From: Blastomussa wellsi
Lineage: Eukaryota > Cnidaria > Anthozoa > Scleractinia > Plerogyridae
Direction: 5' to 3'
NCBI GenBank assembly: GCA_947652115.1
Contig: OX393561.1
Span: 44,872,439-44,936,438, forward strand
DNA: 64,000 nt
Part shown: positions 10,078 through 20,863 of the stretch, piece after piece
Numbering within the stretch: the stretch's first letter is position 1
How the letters are laid out: every line of letters begins with the position of its first letter
Made by a program: the position numbers and the translations under genes
The notes under the pieces: generated by a model
What the model saw: the letters and a program-made list of their open reading frames with translations, nothing else
Told to the model about the DNA's origin: nothing
Database searches by the model: none

Positions 10078-10768
10078 AAAGGTTCAAAATAATTTATACA
10101 TCAATAATTTCTTTGAAAGAGACTTGCTTTATACATAAATTTAACTGACGGGCTGTAAAGTTGTACATTTTCAGTGTAAAAAGTATAATCGGAGATATGA
10201 GTTGATTCTAGTAGCGAACTAAAAAAATTTTATCAATAAATAAAGTCATAGCTTTGATAGCTGTAAGAACTACTGGTTCATAATTATTTTTGTTAAATTC
10301 TGCAAACAAGTTGTTCGGACGTGGTATTGAACTTATCCTGGAAGCCAAAATTACAGCGATAAAATGGACCTCAAAACAGGCACTGATTATTTTAACTATA
10401 TATCACGCAACCCATTCAGTTAATTCGATTTTCTTTTATGCTTAGTTTTAACTTTAAAAAATAAAAGAAATATAGTCAACTCGAATTCATAAATACTCTA
10501 ACTGGCAAAGTAAAATATAACATTTACTTGTACGAGCTATGAGAAGAATGACGTTTGGCTTTTTTCCTCCTCACTATATCAGGTGAGCGTATGAGAAATA
10601 AGAATCTACACCCTAGGCCTCGCGAGGCAGACGCGCGTGCAGTGTACACGCTTCCAGAACCTTCTATCTTTTGATTCCAACTTCCGTCACTTAGAAAAAC
10701 GCTCGATATTTTAGGCCTATTTAGCTATGCTACCTAAAGAGTGTTGATCAATAACGAAACTGAATATC
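10078..10768. other. intergenic, end of block A
   Basis: No gene. AATAAA at 10235-10240 is a possible polyadenylation signal for gene 4. About 10240-10620 is homologous to about 17100-17900 (for example the GGTATTGAACTTATCCTGGA and ATCAGGTGAGCGTAT tracts), marking the common downstream end of the duplicated unit. Confidence 0.45.
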
Positions 10769-10814
10769 GAAACTGAAACTAAACTAAAATTATCCCATTC
10801 TCGAAACTGAAAGT
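10769..10814 (+). promoter_or_regulatory. paired ISRE/IRF-type sites at the block A/B junction
   Basis: GAAACTGAAACT (10769-10780) and GAAACTGAAAGT (10803-10814) both match GAAANNGAAANN. The pair is repeated in homologous position at 18012/18039 and 21094/21122. It lies about 690 bp upstream of gene 5 and 1.15 kb past gene 4, so it could serve either. Confidence 0.55.
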
Positions 10815-11127
10815 AGCAGACGATGTTTTTCTATATAGAGTAGTAATAGATACCTCCGCGCCCAGTCTACTCCCAAAGGAACAGAACAGGCCCCCGGGAA
10901 ATGTCCTTCAACGGTCTGAAAGGGACTTCCCCTTCGTGTTTCAGTGGGGCGATTTACCTGCTGTTTAGGAAATAAATAAAGTATTAAACTCAAATCAGAT
11001 GGTTTTATTATATTATACAGATAACGAGGAAATTAAAACGCTTCAGTCAGAAGTTGGTCACTCGAGATTATTTTTAAATCTCAAATGACAATGTAAAACA
11101 GGCTAAAAATGTAAAAATCTATACGTA

Positions 11128-11135
11128 TGACGTAA
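11128..11135 (+). promoter_or_regulatory. CRE/ATF-type TGACGTAA upstream of gene 5
   Basis: Block B copy of the site at 3829-3836, here 185 bp before the kappaB-type palindrome, inside the conserved segment TATACGTATGACGTAATC. Confidence 0.35.
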
Positions 11136-11319
11136 TCGAGGATGGCCAAGAAAATAACTGTTTAAATGTCTGTTTTCGGATCAAGAGCGATATAGTTCAG
11201 GTCTTCTTCATCAGAAACAGAGCAATAGTCAAGTTTAAACTTTCTGGAAACGAATTTTCTTTGGTGTTCAGTGGCTACCATATACGCGCTTAGCAAGTTT
11301 GCTGAAAGCGAGCGATTTA

Positions 11320-11505
11320 GGGGATTCCCCGTTTCACAACTCAGTGAGCGTGGGAATATGTCAAAATCCTGAAATTTGATTGGTTGAATGATTGGATGAA
11401 AACGACCCCCAGCATCAGCCATTCAGCAGTGAGCCGATTTTATCAAGTATCGTTCGACTTGGTACAATCAGGTGTTTTGGTTCGGATAGGATTGCCAGTG
11501 AAAGC
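11320..11505 (+). promoter_or_regulatory. gene 5 promoter: kappaB palindrome and two inverted CCAAT boxes
   Basis: GGGGATTCCCC at 11320-11330 ends 176 bp before the ATG at 11506. ATTGG occurs at 11379-11383 and again at 11391-11395. A small local duplication here explains the 21 bp longer spacing than in gene 3. Confidence 0.6.
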
Positions 11506-12042
11506 ATGGATTATGACAAACTTTTCACTGATATTTCGCCCGTGGACGAAATTTTGGAAAGACAATTCACTAACGATGTTTGCAGTTCTGACTGGTCACA
11601 CAGCCATTGTTTGGGAGACCTTGTCGGCGAGGACAACATGGAGGACCTTCTTTTGCAGACGAGACTAAATCTCGACGGCTTCGATGACTCGACGTCCACC
11701 ATAACCAGCGAGCCGCAAGGTCCGCAATATTTGCAAACTAACAGCGAACGTTTTACCGACAAGGACTTGATAAATATGTCAATACGAGATCTTAATAAGA
11801 GGCTGAAAAGTCTGTCGCAAGTGGAGGCTGCAAAGATGAGAAAACGACGGAGAAGTCTGAAAAACAGAGGTTATGCCACGAGTTGTCGACAGAGGCGAAC
11901 AGCGGCGAAAGAAAACCTCGAGATGCAAAACCAACGTTTGAAAGCACAGCTACGTGAGGCAAAACAAAACCTCGTTGACGCAGTTAAGGACAGGGACCTG
12001 TATAAGAATAAATTAGAACAGTTGCAAAAGTATCTTAATTAG
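11506..12042 (+). CDS. Maf-like bZIP transcription factor, class I (gene 5)
   Basis: Intronless 178-residue protein from the ATG at 11506. An in-frame ATG at 11392 would add 38 residues, but that ATG overlaps the second CCAAT box, and the N-terminus from 11506 (MDYDKLFTDISPVDEILER) aligns with genes 1 and 3. Acidic N-terminus 1-75; extended homology region about 84-110; basic region 111-131 (RKRRRSLKNRGYATSCRQRR); zipper about 132-176. It ends shortly after the zipper (LEQLQKYLN), 19 residues shorter than gene 3. AATAAA at 12085-12090 is a likely polyadenylation signal 43 bp after the stop. It is a close paralogue of gene 3 from the block duplication. Confidence 0.93.
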   Translation: MDYDKLFTDISPVDEILERQFTNDVCSSDWSHSHCLGDLVGEDNMEDLLLQTRLNLDGFDDSTSTITSEPQGPQYLQTNSERFTDKDLINMSIRDLNKRLKSLSQVEAAKMRKRRRSLKNRGYATSCRQRRTAAKENLEMQNQRLKAQLREAKQNLVDAVKDRDLYKNKLEQLQKYLN

Positions 12043-15000
12043 TTTCTGCAGGCTGCCTTCCTAGGATCGGAATATAATGATGTAAATAAAAGGAGTATCC
12101 ATCCAGAGATTCATCGGCTTGCATTGCCTCTGACTGAAAGAGCAACTGCTAAGTTCAAAAGTGGTGAGAATTCCAAGACCATTTGGTTAAGTTTCTTCGT
12201 TGTAGCGAAGTTGTAGCATGCGAGTTTTGTAGTGACCATTGTAAAGTTACCTTTTTGATTCACTTCTATAAATTTTCTAGTCGCTTGTATCAATATTTAC
12301 AGAATCCAGCTCTTAAATCGAATTATTTTTCTGACATCTTTTGTACTGCAAAGCTTTGAAATGACATCGTCAAAATCAAACATTTCACTCGATAGTTCAA
12401 CGAACACTACTATCCAACGCTCAGAGGTCCTTGGTAGTTCATATTTTAAGGAAGGTTTTTTTGAAATTCTGTCAATGAAGCGTAACTCGACTAAGTTATT
12501 TAAATTATTATGAGCCAAATTGTGCAATATAGTACGCCAAAGAAATGAAAATAAGTCTGTATTTAAAGACGTTTTTTGCGAATAAATATCTTGTTAAAAT
12601 GTGGGTGTTATTGGGGGCTCTGCTTGCGGGTACACGTACATTTCATTCTAATCGGGTAAATTATTGCAATCGTGTACATAATTACATTTTTAAATCAATC
12701 CAGAAGTTTCGTAGCGTTTTAACCCCAACAAAACGTAGGATTTGATATAATTTGGGTCCACGGAATTGCATCCGAAGTCGGAGTCGCGTTTGGCGATGGA
12801 ACATGAAGACTGCTTGTATTGAAGATACTGCATTGCAAGGTGCATTTCACTGTATGTAACTCATTCGCATCCGCATACCCTTGGAAGCCAACCGAAAGCT
12901 AAGAGAGGTGATTTTCCTGGGTTTTATTTATGCTTTTACTGACATAATCAACTCGAAGTCTACTTGTCGTCCAAACGGCACATTTGAAGCAGCAGGCTCG
13001 CCAATCCTTAAAGCCCTCCACACGAGGTTTTCAAGGAACTCGATCCAATTTCGAGGAATTCATACATGCCAAAGAAACCACTGAATATATATAACTTCCA
13101 AATAGAAAATTTAACATCTATACTCATAGATTTTAGAGTAAGAATTTGAGGTACTTCGTTTCAAATCAAATCTCAAAAGTCTATTTTCCGACAACGAGTA
13201 GTCATGACCAGTCATCAATCGTGGGTCACGACGATCTTTGACGCAATAGACAATTTGGGTATTTTGCTGTTCGAATATGGTCACGAGAGCATTTGTTTAT
13301 CTGTGTTTACTGATACTCATACTCATTGTTCTTGGACAAGTCCATCCAAGAGGGAAAGGTGCAGTGAGGTTATCCCTATGTTAAGCACACAAGCCGTGAT
13401 ACGAGGCCGGACCACAACACCGGGAACCTCGTTCCCTACTCTTTGCTGGATTAGCATTTAAAAAAGAAGGTCTAAGGGCAACGAAGTATCATGAAGAATA
13501 ATCACCAACAGCAGCACAAACATCAAATTATAGCAAATACATTTTTGTTAAAAAAATAATAAAATAGTCAAAATAATAACCAATCGAATATAGGGTCTTA
13601 ACAGAACTAAATATTTCTTTGCAGACTCATTAGTATGAAATCTATTCATCAGTCTAGCTCCGCCATTAGTTTTCACCATTCAAGGACAGGAAAAGAAGTC
13701 TTAGTGCTGTTAACGTTGACAGGCTTGTTTTCAAGCTCGTGACGACATATCATCTGACCTGATACGTGTTTATCACGAGTTAAGAATTTATACAAATGCA
13801 AAGAATGCTGTTGTTTGTCACACGACGGGCTTTGCAGGCGTCTTGACTACGTCATATTCTTTAGCCAAGACAGTGTCCTTAATAAAGAAAAATAAAAACG
13901 TCGTCATTCTACAACAATTTATTCTAATTTTCAATAATCCGTGCTGACTCAGGTGGACAACGTTGACGTTATTGCGAAATTAATATTATGCCTCAGTTCT
14001 GAACCCTTTAAATCTTTCTGAACCCAATCTAAATATACCAAACCTCCTTCCTGTGGGATCTCGAACTCTTGTGGAATAATGTTATTCATTATTATTTTCA
14101 TTTTTTTTAGGAAAAAAATGAGAGAAATTAGTTGTCTGACATGAGTTCTTTCCTGGAACATAACACACTTGATGTGTTGATCTCTTGTTTTAAATTAAGC
14201 TGTCGAAGTTAAGTCCCCGATGAAAACAGCTCAGTCAAGTAGTTTTTTCCGCCATGAACATTCTCGTTTCGTTTGACGTAAGCAATCTAAAAAGGGAAAA
14301 ATCCATGAAATTATATTATTTCCCCAACAGCTTTCGGAAACCAAACTAGTAAAGCTTTATTATGCATTAACTTTGCTATTATTATCTTGTCACAAGATGA
14401 GCGCAAAAATAGACACAAATTTTACTCTACCCCTCCTCCCTTATTCCCCGCTTATTGATACCTCACTCTCACTTATGTCCAGGATTGAACACAATTGCAA
14501 AATTTACAAATTTTACGTGTTTTCGTGAAGGTCTTGCGAAAATTGGGGATTTTACAGATTTTACAAATTTTAGGTTTTTTCTCGATTTAAGTAATTTTCG
14601 TAAAATTCGCGATTTTAGTTTTAAAAATTCGCAGTTTCGTCGAGGGCCCTCCTTGAAGCCCTTTGTTATGTTAATCACAACACATCGGTTATGCGTGGCT
14701 GGCCTTGGGAAAATTGCGGACTTCACAGCTAGATTTTGCAAATTTTGCGTTTTTCGCGATTTTCGCAATTTTTGCAAAATTCGCAATTAATTTCAGTTAA
14801 GTTCACAGTTGTTTGGTATGTTAATCACAACACATGCATGGGTTAAGCGTTTTTTTTTTCTTGTCTCGCAAAGTCAAAATGTAGGTGAACATTAAAACGC
14901 ATGGACAAAACCATGCTTAAAAGGCACAGCACATCGGATCTGTTAAGACCTACGGCCCCAAAAAATACTATTAAGTAGACGTGAAAACTGCAAAGGACCG

Positions 15001-15282
15001 CGAACGATAATGCTGCTAGTTTACGTAGGATCTCCAAGAGACCTAATCAGCCAAAAATAAACTGTAACACAAGCAAATAACTACAAGGCTGATACTACGT
15101 GAAAAAGTTGACTTTGCGAGACAACAACTAGACAGAAACCGACAAAGAAGGGATGCAACCGTGAACACCTGGCCCAGAGCCCTTCGTTTCTCGTGCCAAG
15201 GCTCCACCGGCTAAGAGAAAGAAAAAGGGCTATGGGGACGAGAATGCTCCGCCCCGGGATCATTTGCGGACCTGTAGAGGGC
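12043..15282. other. intergenic between genes 5 and 6
   Basis: No gene. Homology to block A runs to about 13.9 kb. TGCTGACTCAG at 13942-13952 is a near-complete Maf recognition element. 14470-14790 is a low-complexity repeat made of AATTTTACAAATTTT/GCGAATTTTGC words reading similarly on both strands. TTAATCACAACACAT occurs twice (about 14671 and 14821). Nothing coding is supported. Confidence 0.45.
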
Positions 15283-15489
15283 TTCTTGGAAACATGTGAA
15301 TTCTTGGAACTCTTCGGTTAGGGGGTTCCCCGAAGCATGAGTTATTAACAATGAATCTGATTGGTGGAGTTTGACATCAACTGATGCAAAGAAACATTTA
15401 ATTGAAGCATGAAATGCTATTTGCTGAGTCATTCCGTCGTCCAATGCACTGCACTTTCGAAAAAAAATTAAACACATAATTTTCTTTTC
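15283..15489 (+). promoter_or_regulatory. gene 6 promoter: two STAT-type sites, kappaB-type site, inverted CCAAT
   Basis: TTCTTGGAA at 15283-15291 and 15301-15309, then GGGGGTTCCCC at 15321-15331 (fits GGGRNWYYCC) ending 159 bp before the ATG. ATTGG at 15360-15364. Same order as genes 4 and 7. Confidence 0.6.
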
Positions 15490-16065
15490 ATGGAGGACGA
15501 TTGCAGTGACTTGCTGGATTTTAATCTCACCAGTGCAGCAGCAAACACTGTTTTTGATTCTTCATGGATCGCGGAAAGCTTTCTGTCTGAGAACAACAAC
15601 AAGATGGTCGACGACCAAGATGAGCGCGACATCCAAGATCTATTCGACGGAGAAACAAACCCGGAAGTCGATAACATGTGCTTCGAGTCATGGGGCGACG
15701 AATACAGCGACCGAGATGCAAAGGAAATCACTGATGACGAAATTTCAAATCTTCGTGTTTCAGAGCTGAACAAATTTCTCCGGGATGTACCGTGGGTCGA
15801 GGCAGCAAAGATAAGAAAACGGCGAAGAAACCTGAAAAATAGACGCTACGCCCTGACATGTCGTCTTCGAAAACAGAGAGAGCAGGAAGATCTAATCAGT
15901 GAGAATACCTCTTTGAAGAAGCAGCTGGAAGACGGAAAATGGAAGTTGCTGAAAGTTTGGAAGGAGAAAGAGGCATACAGGAAAAAATATCTGCAGCTGC
16001 GACAATCCTTTGCTGTGCACAATACGGGACTAGAAGTTAAATCAGAGTCGCTGGCTTGTCTTTAG
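15490..16065 (+). CDS. Maf-like bZIP transcription factor, class II (gene 6)
   Basis: Intronless 191-residue protein, the block B partner of gene 4. N-terminus MEDDCSDLLDFNLTS; acidic tract about 40-62 (DDQDERDIQDLFDGE); extended homology region about 79-106; basic region 107-128 (IRKRRRNLKNRRYALTCRLRK); zipper to about 172. The conserved Gly of NRGYA is Arg here, unlike genes 4 and 7. From the homology region to the zipper it is nearly identical to gene 4, so divergence is concentrated in the N-terminal third and the tail (VKSESLACL). The start is fixed by identity with genes 4 and 7. The downstream flank matches gene 4's flank without the MITE. Confidence 0.94.
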   Translation: MEDDCSDLLDFNLTSAAANTVFDSSWIAESFLSENNNKMVDDQDERDIQDLFDGETNPEVDNMCFESWGDEYSDRDAKEITDDEISNLRVSELNKFLRDVPWVEAAKIRKRRRNLKNRRYALTCRLRKQREQEDLISENTSLKKQLEDGKWKLLKVWKEKEAYRKKYLQLRQSFAVHNTGLEVKSESLACL

Positions 16066-16373
16066 TACTTTGCGTCGACGGATCAGTAATGGCAAATTTT
16101 GAACAATTCTACTGAGCGATGTAACTGTTTGGGTTATGCTAAAGGAGCTATGTCACGATATTTTGAGTTATTCTTTGTAACGAACCATATTACCCTTAAA
16201 ACGTAGGAAACCTAAAACTACTAGTTTACAAAGGAAGTAAAACACAAAAGAGATGATACTAAACCAATCAAAGTGGCTGTGAGCCACTGAACTCGTGAAT
16301 GAAAGAGTGTAAATGGTGAGGACCAAGGACGTTGAAAAGTTGATTTACAAGTGGGGTCTACCTGAAAACCGTG

Positions 16374-16760
16374 CAAGAACCATGAAGACTTTCCACGGCC
16401 TCAAAACGTATGATGCTAGCTGAAGTCGACAATTAAATTCGCAGAACGATTCGCTGAAGTAAACAAGAACCATGAAGACTTCTCCGGCCGCAAAACAAAC
16501 GATGTTATGTAGATTGCGAAGCAAGAACCATGAAGACTTTCCACGGCCTCAAAGCACGGCCTCAAAACGTATGATGCTAGCTGAAGTCGACAATTAAATT
16601 CGCAGAACGATTCGCTGAAGTAAACAAGAACCATGAAGACTTCTCCGGCCGCAAAACAAACGATGTTATGTAGATTGCGAAGCAAGAACCATGAAGACTT
16701 TCCACGGCCTCAAAGCATATGCAAGTTCACGAGTAAATTTGCAGAACGATTCGCTAAAGG
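16374..16760. repeat. nested tandem repeat, about 150-160 bp units
   Basis: Units begin CAAGAACCATGAAGACTTTCC at 16374, 16522 and 16683 (steps of 148 and 161 bp; the third is partial). Each unit contains a shorter internal copy of AAGAACCATGAAGACTTCTCC. The reading frame across it is a by-product of the repetition. It lies in the gene 6 3' flank and has no counterpart after gene 4. Confidence 0.75.
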
Positions 16761-17425
16761 AATAGAGTAAGCTCAAAATTTAAAAAGTCACCGTAGATCG
16801 TCCAAATAGCCAGCCGAGTTCAAAACACAACCTCGTTCCCAGGGTCTCTCCCTTGGAATTAGAGCCCGCGATACATGGCGATAGTACTTGAACGATACAA
16901 ATTGTGCACTAGTCAGCGGCATTAAAAAAAAAGTTTACGGGAAATGAGTGAGCGAGTGAAATTAGCATATTTGGAACCACTATACTCGTTTCATTCCATT
17001 CACGAGTAAAAAGGAACAAGAACGGTTAACGATGGAGATGATTGAAGCTGATTGCAAATTACTGTTTTGAAAAATTTAGGCTAAAGTTGAGGGGTCGTGT
17101 AAAGCTTTCAATAGCTTTGGTAGCTGTTTGAACTACTAAAACATATCTTTAATTTATTGTTCAAAAATTCTGCAAATGGGTGTGGTATTGAATTGAACTT
17201 GTCCTGGAAACCAAAATTACAGTGATAAAATGGACCCGAGATCAAGGTCCAAGTATACGTGTAAACGAAGGCAAATCAGGTATTTTAAGTACTTGAACTA
17301 TGTATCGTCAGTAACGCAATTCAGTTAATTTTTATGCTTAATCATAAAAGAAAAACCGCTCACTCAGTCAAATTCATAAATCAATATCCAAACCGACAAA
17401 GCAAAATGTAACATTAAATTTTGCC
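16761..17425. other. intergenic, block B end
   Basis: No gene. 17100-17425 is homologous to 10240-10520 in block A. The only other content is simple A-rich sequence. Confidence 0.4.
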
Positions 17426-17428
17426 TAA

Positions 17429-17798
17429 GGCTACGTTTACACGAACACGGTTTCAACCGCATCGAAAACGACACGGTTTCGAAATGTTTACACGGAGCCA
17501 TCTAACCGCTTTCCAAGTGTTTTCCAAAGCGTTTTGGATAACAAAGCGCTGCCTTCCGTGTTTACTGTTTGAGAGCCGGCCAATTTCACGCTAATCGGAA
17601 ATCGTTTTCAAATCGATGCGGTTTCTCCATTTCAGCCGTTTACACAAGAAATGAAACTGTATCGTTTTGAAAACGCTCCACTTTTGACAGCGTTTCCAAA
17701 ACTACCCGGTTTCAATTCAGCGCCGTGTAAACAAAAGGCGTAAACGTATCTAAAGCGATGCGGTTGCAAATGAAACCGCGTTCGTGTAAATCGCAGCC
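17429..17798. mobile_element. PIF/Harbinger-like MITE
   Basis: The ends GGCTACGTTTACACGAAC and GTTCGTGTAAATCGCAGCC are inverted repeats flanked by TAA (17426-17428 and 17799-17801), a typical PIF/Harbinger target duplication. The interior is full of GGTTTC/GAAACC words and has no ORF. Absent from block A at the equivalent place, so inserted after the duplication. Confidence 0.72.
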
Positions 17799-18011
17799 TA
17801 AAATACGAGTTGTGAGAAGAATGATGTTTCTCCTCTTCACCATATCAGGTGAGCGTATTTGAAATGAAAATCTACACCACAGGCCTCGCGGGGCACAAAC
17901 CTCTCAACCACACGCAACGCGCGTGTTGAACACTCTTCCAGAAGCTGGGACACTGGACAGTTTAGGCGTATCTGACCTAAATATGCTACCTAAACAATAT
18001 TGATTGCTATC

Positions 18012-18050
18012 GAAACTGAAACTTATTATTCCATTCTCGAAATTGAAAGT
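18012..18050 (+). promoter_or_regulatory. paired ISRE/IRF-type sites upstream of gene 7
   Basis: GAAACTGAAACT (18012-18023) and GAAATTGAAAGT (18039-18050), 27 bp apart start to start, homologous to the 10769/10803 pair. About 840 bp before the gene 7 ATG. Confidence 0.55.
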
Positions 18051-18445
18051 AAAAGACGATGTCTTCCGGATGAACGATGTAATTGCAAATGCATTCTGTT
18101 TGCAAACGTTTGGCTTCATCTGTCACTTATTGTTAATGTCTGCCATATTGCAAAACATTTCTCGCTTGCAGAACCTACCGAGACGTTAAGGAACTGATCG
18201 GTTTGTTTGTCCCAGGCCCCAGGGTGGGTGCCATTTTTTTTAGAAGAGAGGCTCCACCTTGTGGTCAAAACTCTGATCTTACCCTTTCATCATTCAGTTT
18301 GACAGAAAAGATGCGTCTTTCACATACCTACAGAATGGTTACTCCATCTCCTTTCTTAATTTTTATCATTGGGTCGTCTGGCTTTTTACACCTTCCAGAT
18401 ACCTAAATGACAGTTTTCCGTAACCTTTGTAAAGTCCTACTCCAA

Positions 18446-18690
18446 CCCATGGGCATAGCCAGGATTTTTTCCAGGGGGGGGGGGGGGGGGGCACATCAGT
18501 TTGTCATGTCAACATCCAACTGTGTTTCACTTATTTATTTAAAAAATATATCAAAAAGGGGGGTCACGGGCACCCAGGACCCCCCTTTGCAACCCCATAG
18601 TCCAAAAAAGGAGAAAAAGACTCCTCCGGGGATATACTCCCGAAGGAGCAGAAGAGGCCCGAGGCAATAGGCCTTTTTTTGGTGATCCAA
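18446..18690. repeat. repeat-derived sequence with G-tract
   Basis: Contains GGGCATAGCCAGGATTTT followed by a run of 17 G (about 18475-18491) and a purine-rich tail. The layout resembles ends of non-autonomous elements common in invertebrate genomes. The boundaries are not clear to me. Confidence 0.35.
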
Positions 18691-18702
18691 TGTGGATTTA
18701 GG

Positions 18703-18886
18703 TTCTTGGAAACATACGAATTCTTGGAAAACTATGATAGGGTATTCCCCACATTGCATGTTGGCAACGAGATATCTGATTGGTTTGAAAGTGGTATACA
18801 GATCATTGCTTTCTAAAGTATTGAGGCAATCCTTAATCCCTGTGATAATTACAAGAATTCTGCTTTTTTTTGCTTAAGGTGATAAC
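18703..18886 (+). promoter_or_regulatory. gene 7 promoter: two STAT-type sites, degenerate kappaB-type site, inverted CCAAT
   Basis: TTCTTGGAA at 18703-18711 and 18721-18729. GGGTATTCCCC at 18740-18750 departs from the kappaB consensus at one position. ATTGG at 18779-18783. Spacing to the ATG is 137 bp. Confidence 0.55.
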
Positions 18887-19462
18887 ATGGAAGACGAATG
18901 CAGTGACATGCTTGACTTCTACCTCGCCAATGAAGCCACTAGCATTCTTTACGATCTTTCATGGACCAATGAAAGGGTCGATCTGTCTGACGACAAGGTG
19001 GCAGACGACGAAGATGACCGCGGCATCCAAGATCTATTCGACGGTGAAACAAACCCGGAAGTCGATGAGGGTGGTTGCAAAACGTCATGGGGCGAAGAAA
19101 CAAACACCCAAGATGCAAAAGAAATTACGGACGAAGAAATCGCAAACCTTCGGGTTTCAGAGCTGAACAAATTTCTCAGGAACGTACCGTGGGATGAGGC
19201 CGCAAGGATCAGAAAACGACGAAGAAACCTAAAAAATCGAGGATACTCCCTGACTTGCCGCCTTCGAAAACAGCGAGAGCACGAAGATCTAATCAACGAG
19301 AATACCTCTTTAAAGAAGAAGCTGGAAGACGGAAGATGGAAATTACTGAAAGTTTGGAAGGAGAAGGAGGTATACAAGAGAAAATATCTGCAGCTGCAAT
19401 ACTTTGCTCTGCGCAAGCAGGGAATGGAAGTTCCAGAGTCGCTACCTGGTCTAAAACTTTGA
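18887..19462 (+). CDS. Maf-like bZIP transcription factor, class II (gene 7)
   Basis: Intronless 191-residue protein. N-terminus MEDECSDMLDFYLANEA; acidic tract about 38-62 (VADDEDDRGIQDLFDGE); extended homology region about 79-106; basic region 107-128 (IRKRRRNLKNRGYSLTCRLRK); zipper to about 172. The Ala that follows the signature Tyr in all other copies is Ser here. It is the most diverged class II copy and stands alone in the third unit, without a class I neighbour. Downstream lies homologous flank ending with another ISRE pair. The start matches genes 4 and 6. Confidence 0.93.
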   Translation: MEDECSDMLDFYLANEATSILYDLSWTNERVDLSDDKVADDEDDRGIQDLFDGETNPEVDEGGCKTSWGEETNTQDAKEITDEEIANLRVSELNKFLRNVPWDEAARIRKRRRNLKNRGYSLTCRLRKQREHEDLINENTSLKKKLEDGRWKLLKVWKEKEVYKRKYLQLQYFALRKQGMEVPESLPGLKL

Positions 19463-19901
19463 GCGATTAATATGACTATTTGCTGCAAAGCAGGTTTTAA
19501 ACTGTAGTAATGCATAGTCTGCATTGGTTATATGCACTAAGATAGAATAGTTCAAAAGGAAAGGATAGTTACAATAGGAAACAGTTACAAAAAGGAAACT
19601 GCTGGGTACAGAAATCCTTGCCGTTAGTATGTATATTGTCCACTACATCATGATTTTAAACATTGTAATTGTACTTGTAAAATTCATTAATAATTCATAA
19701 GGAGTAGATCCAATGCAAAGGTACTATTTAGGTCACATGAATGCTCTGTAAACCCCAATACAAATCAAGAGTAGAATTAACTTTTGATACAAACTCCTGC
19801 TCAGCTGATTAGTATTCATTAACTTTTGATACAGATCTTTACTGATTAAAATGCAAAGCACAATGGAATCGAATAACAATACTTTGCATTCAATTTATTG
19901 T

Positions 19902-19941
<40 letters not shown>

Positions 19942-19986
19942 GTATGGGCTTTACAATTGCTCGCCTATCGGCTCGCAATTGTAAAT

Positions 19987-20023
<37 letters not shown>

Positions 20024-20159
20024 ATATTACGGTCCATTCCCTTTCGAACAGTGCTCAGTTATGTATTTTAAAATAATTGACGCCGAATTGAACACTAACA
20101 ATCAATGAAAGAAAACAACGTTTCTTGGAGCAATTACTATTTTTTGTATTACGGCATGG
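19463..20159. other. gene 7 3' flank with a hairpin at 19920-20016
   Basis: No gene. A 97 bp inverted repeat (ATAAAATAT...GATCTGTATGGGC then GCCCATACAGATC...ATATTTTAT) could fold into a near-perfect hairpin with a loop around CTCGCCTATCGGCTCG. Confidence 0.45.
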
Positions 20160-20702
20160 CAGTGCAGACCTTCCAACTCTCACGGTTTCACCGTGGGACT
20201 CACGGTTTGGGATGCCATCTCACGGTCTCACGGCTTTGCCTCTAAATCTCACGGTGAACCAGAAAACCTTGAAATTGCCAAAAAAATCTCGTAAAGTATG
20301 AAGGAATATCAAAACATCTGTGTTCATAACAGCTGAATTAATCAAATTTATTCTTGAGAGAAACCTGGGTACAATGTCAGCGTCATTCTTGTGAAACTTC
20401 GGTGCGCTAAGGTCCCTGGGAAAGCTTAACCTTCGAGCACAAATTTCAAAATGGCCACTCGATGTCCAGAACTCGAGAGTGAAACAAAATCACAAAATGA
20501 CTCTGATACGTCTTCGGAACCTCAGCCATCTACCGCGAAGAAAAGGATAACTCTTAAAGAAACAATCTGTTTTTTTGTTATTATTACTTGCCGCATATTT
20601 TAGAAATCTCCAGGTTTGAGGTCCCAATCTCCAGGTTTTTCTGGGCTTTTTTTCAAAACCTCCAGATTTGCATGTGATGGGGGTTGGAAGGTCTGGGCAG
20701 TG
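20160..20702. mobile_element. non-autonomous DNA element with inverted ends
   Basis: The ends CAGTGCAGACCTTCCAAC and GTTGGAAGGTCTGGGCAGTG are inverted repeats. Inside, CTCACGG words near the left and CTCCAGG words near the right recur. A short ORF from the ATG at 20451 (MATRCPELESETKSQND, acidic then basic) may be the remnant N-terminus of a parental element's protein. Confidence 0.6.
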
Positions 20703-20863
20703 AACTTATACCTTGCAAGTACTAGATTAAGAGTGTTGAAACAAGGGCAAAATAATACCACAAGAAAACAAAATTCCAGGTAACTACACGTTTACTGCTG
20801 CCAGTAGATATAAACGCTTTATCCAAATCAGTTATCGCCAGTGACGCATTAAGAGAAAAAAAC

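Larger units (their letters stand above)
3367..10750. repeat. segmental duplication block A (genes 3 and 4)
   Basis: About 7.3 kb, homologous in order to 10769-18000. Matching landmarks are the TATACGTATGACGTAATC segment (3821 and 11121), genes 3 and 5 and their kappaB promoters. Downstream, the CCACACGAGGTTTTCAAGGA-like tracts (about 5810 and 13018) and the GTTTATCACGAGTTAAG segment (about 7008 and 13765) also match. Then come genes 4 and 6 and the ATCAGGTGAGCGTAT segment (about 10579 and 17846). Block A has gained a foldback element (6175-6695) and a LINE fragment (7279-8093). Block B has a different foldback element (17429-17798). Confidence 0.75.
10769..18000. repeat. segmental duplication block B (genes 5 and 6)
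   Basis: Second copy of the class I + class II unit described for 3367-10750. Starts of genes 3 and 5 are 7,323 bp apart. Genes 4 and 6 are 6,464 bp apart because of different insertions. The block ends where the ISRE pair at 18012 begins a third, shorter unit that holds only gene 7. Confidence 0.75.

Noticed and set aside
11392..11505. Upstream in-frame ATG that would extend gene 5 by 38 residues
   Set aside because: It overlaps the second CCAAT box, and the N-terminus from 11506 aligns with genes 1 and 3.
14455..14790. Overlapping ORFs of about 105-111 codons on both strands
   Set aside because: Made of AAATTTT/GCGAATTTT repeats; Phe/Lys/Arg-rich with no motif.
16374..16760. CRISPR-like spaced repeats
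   Set aside because: Units of about 150 bp with nested sub-copies in eukaryotic DNA; ordinary tandem duplication.
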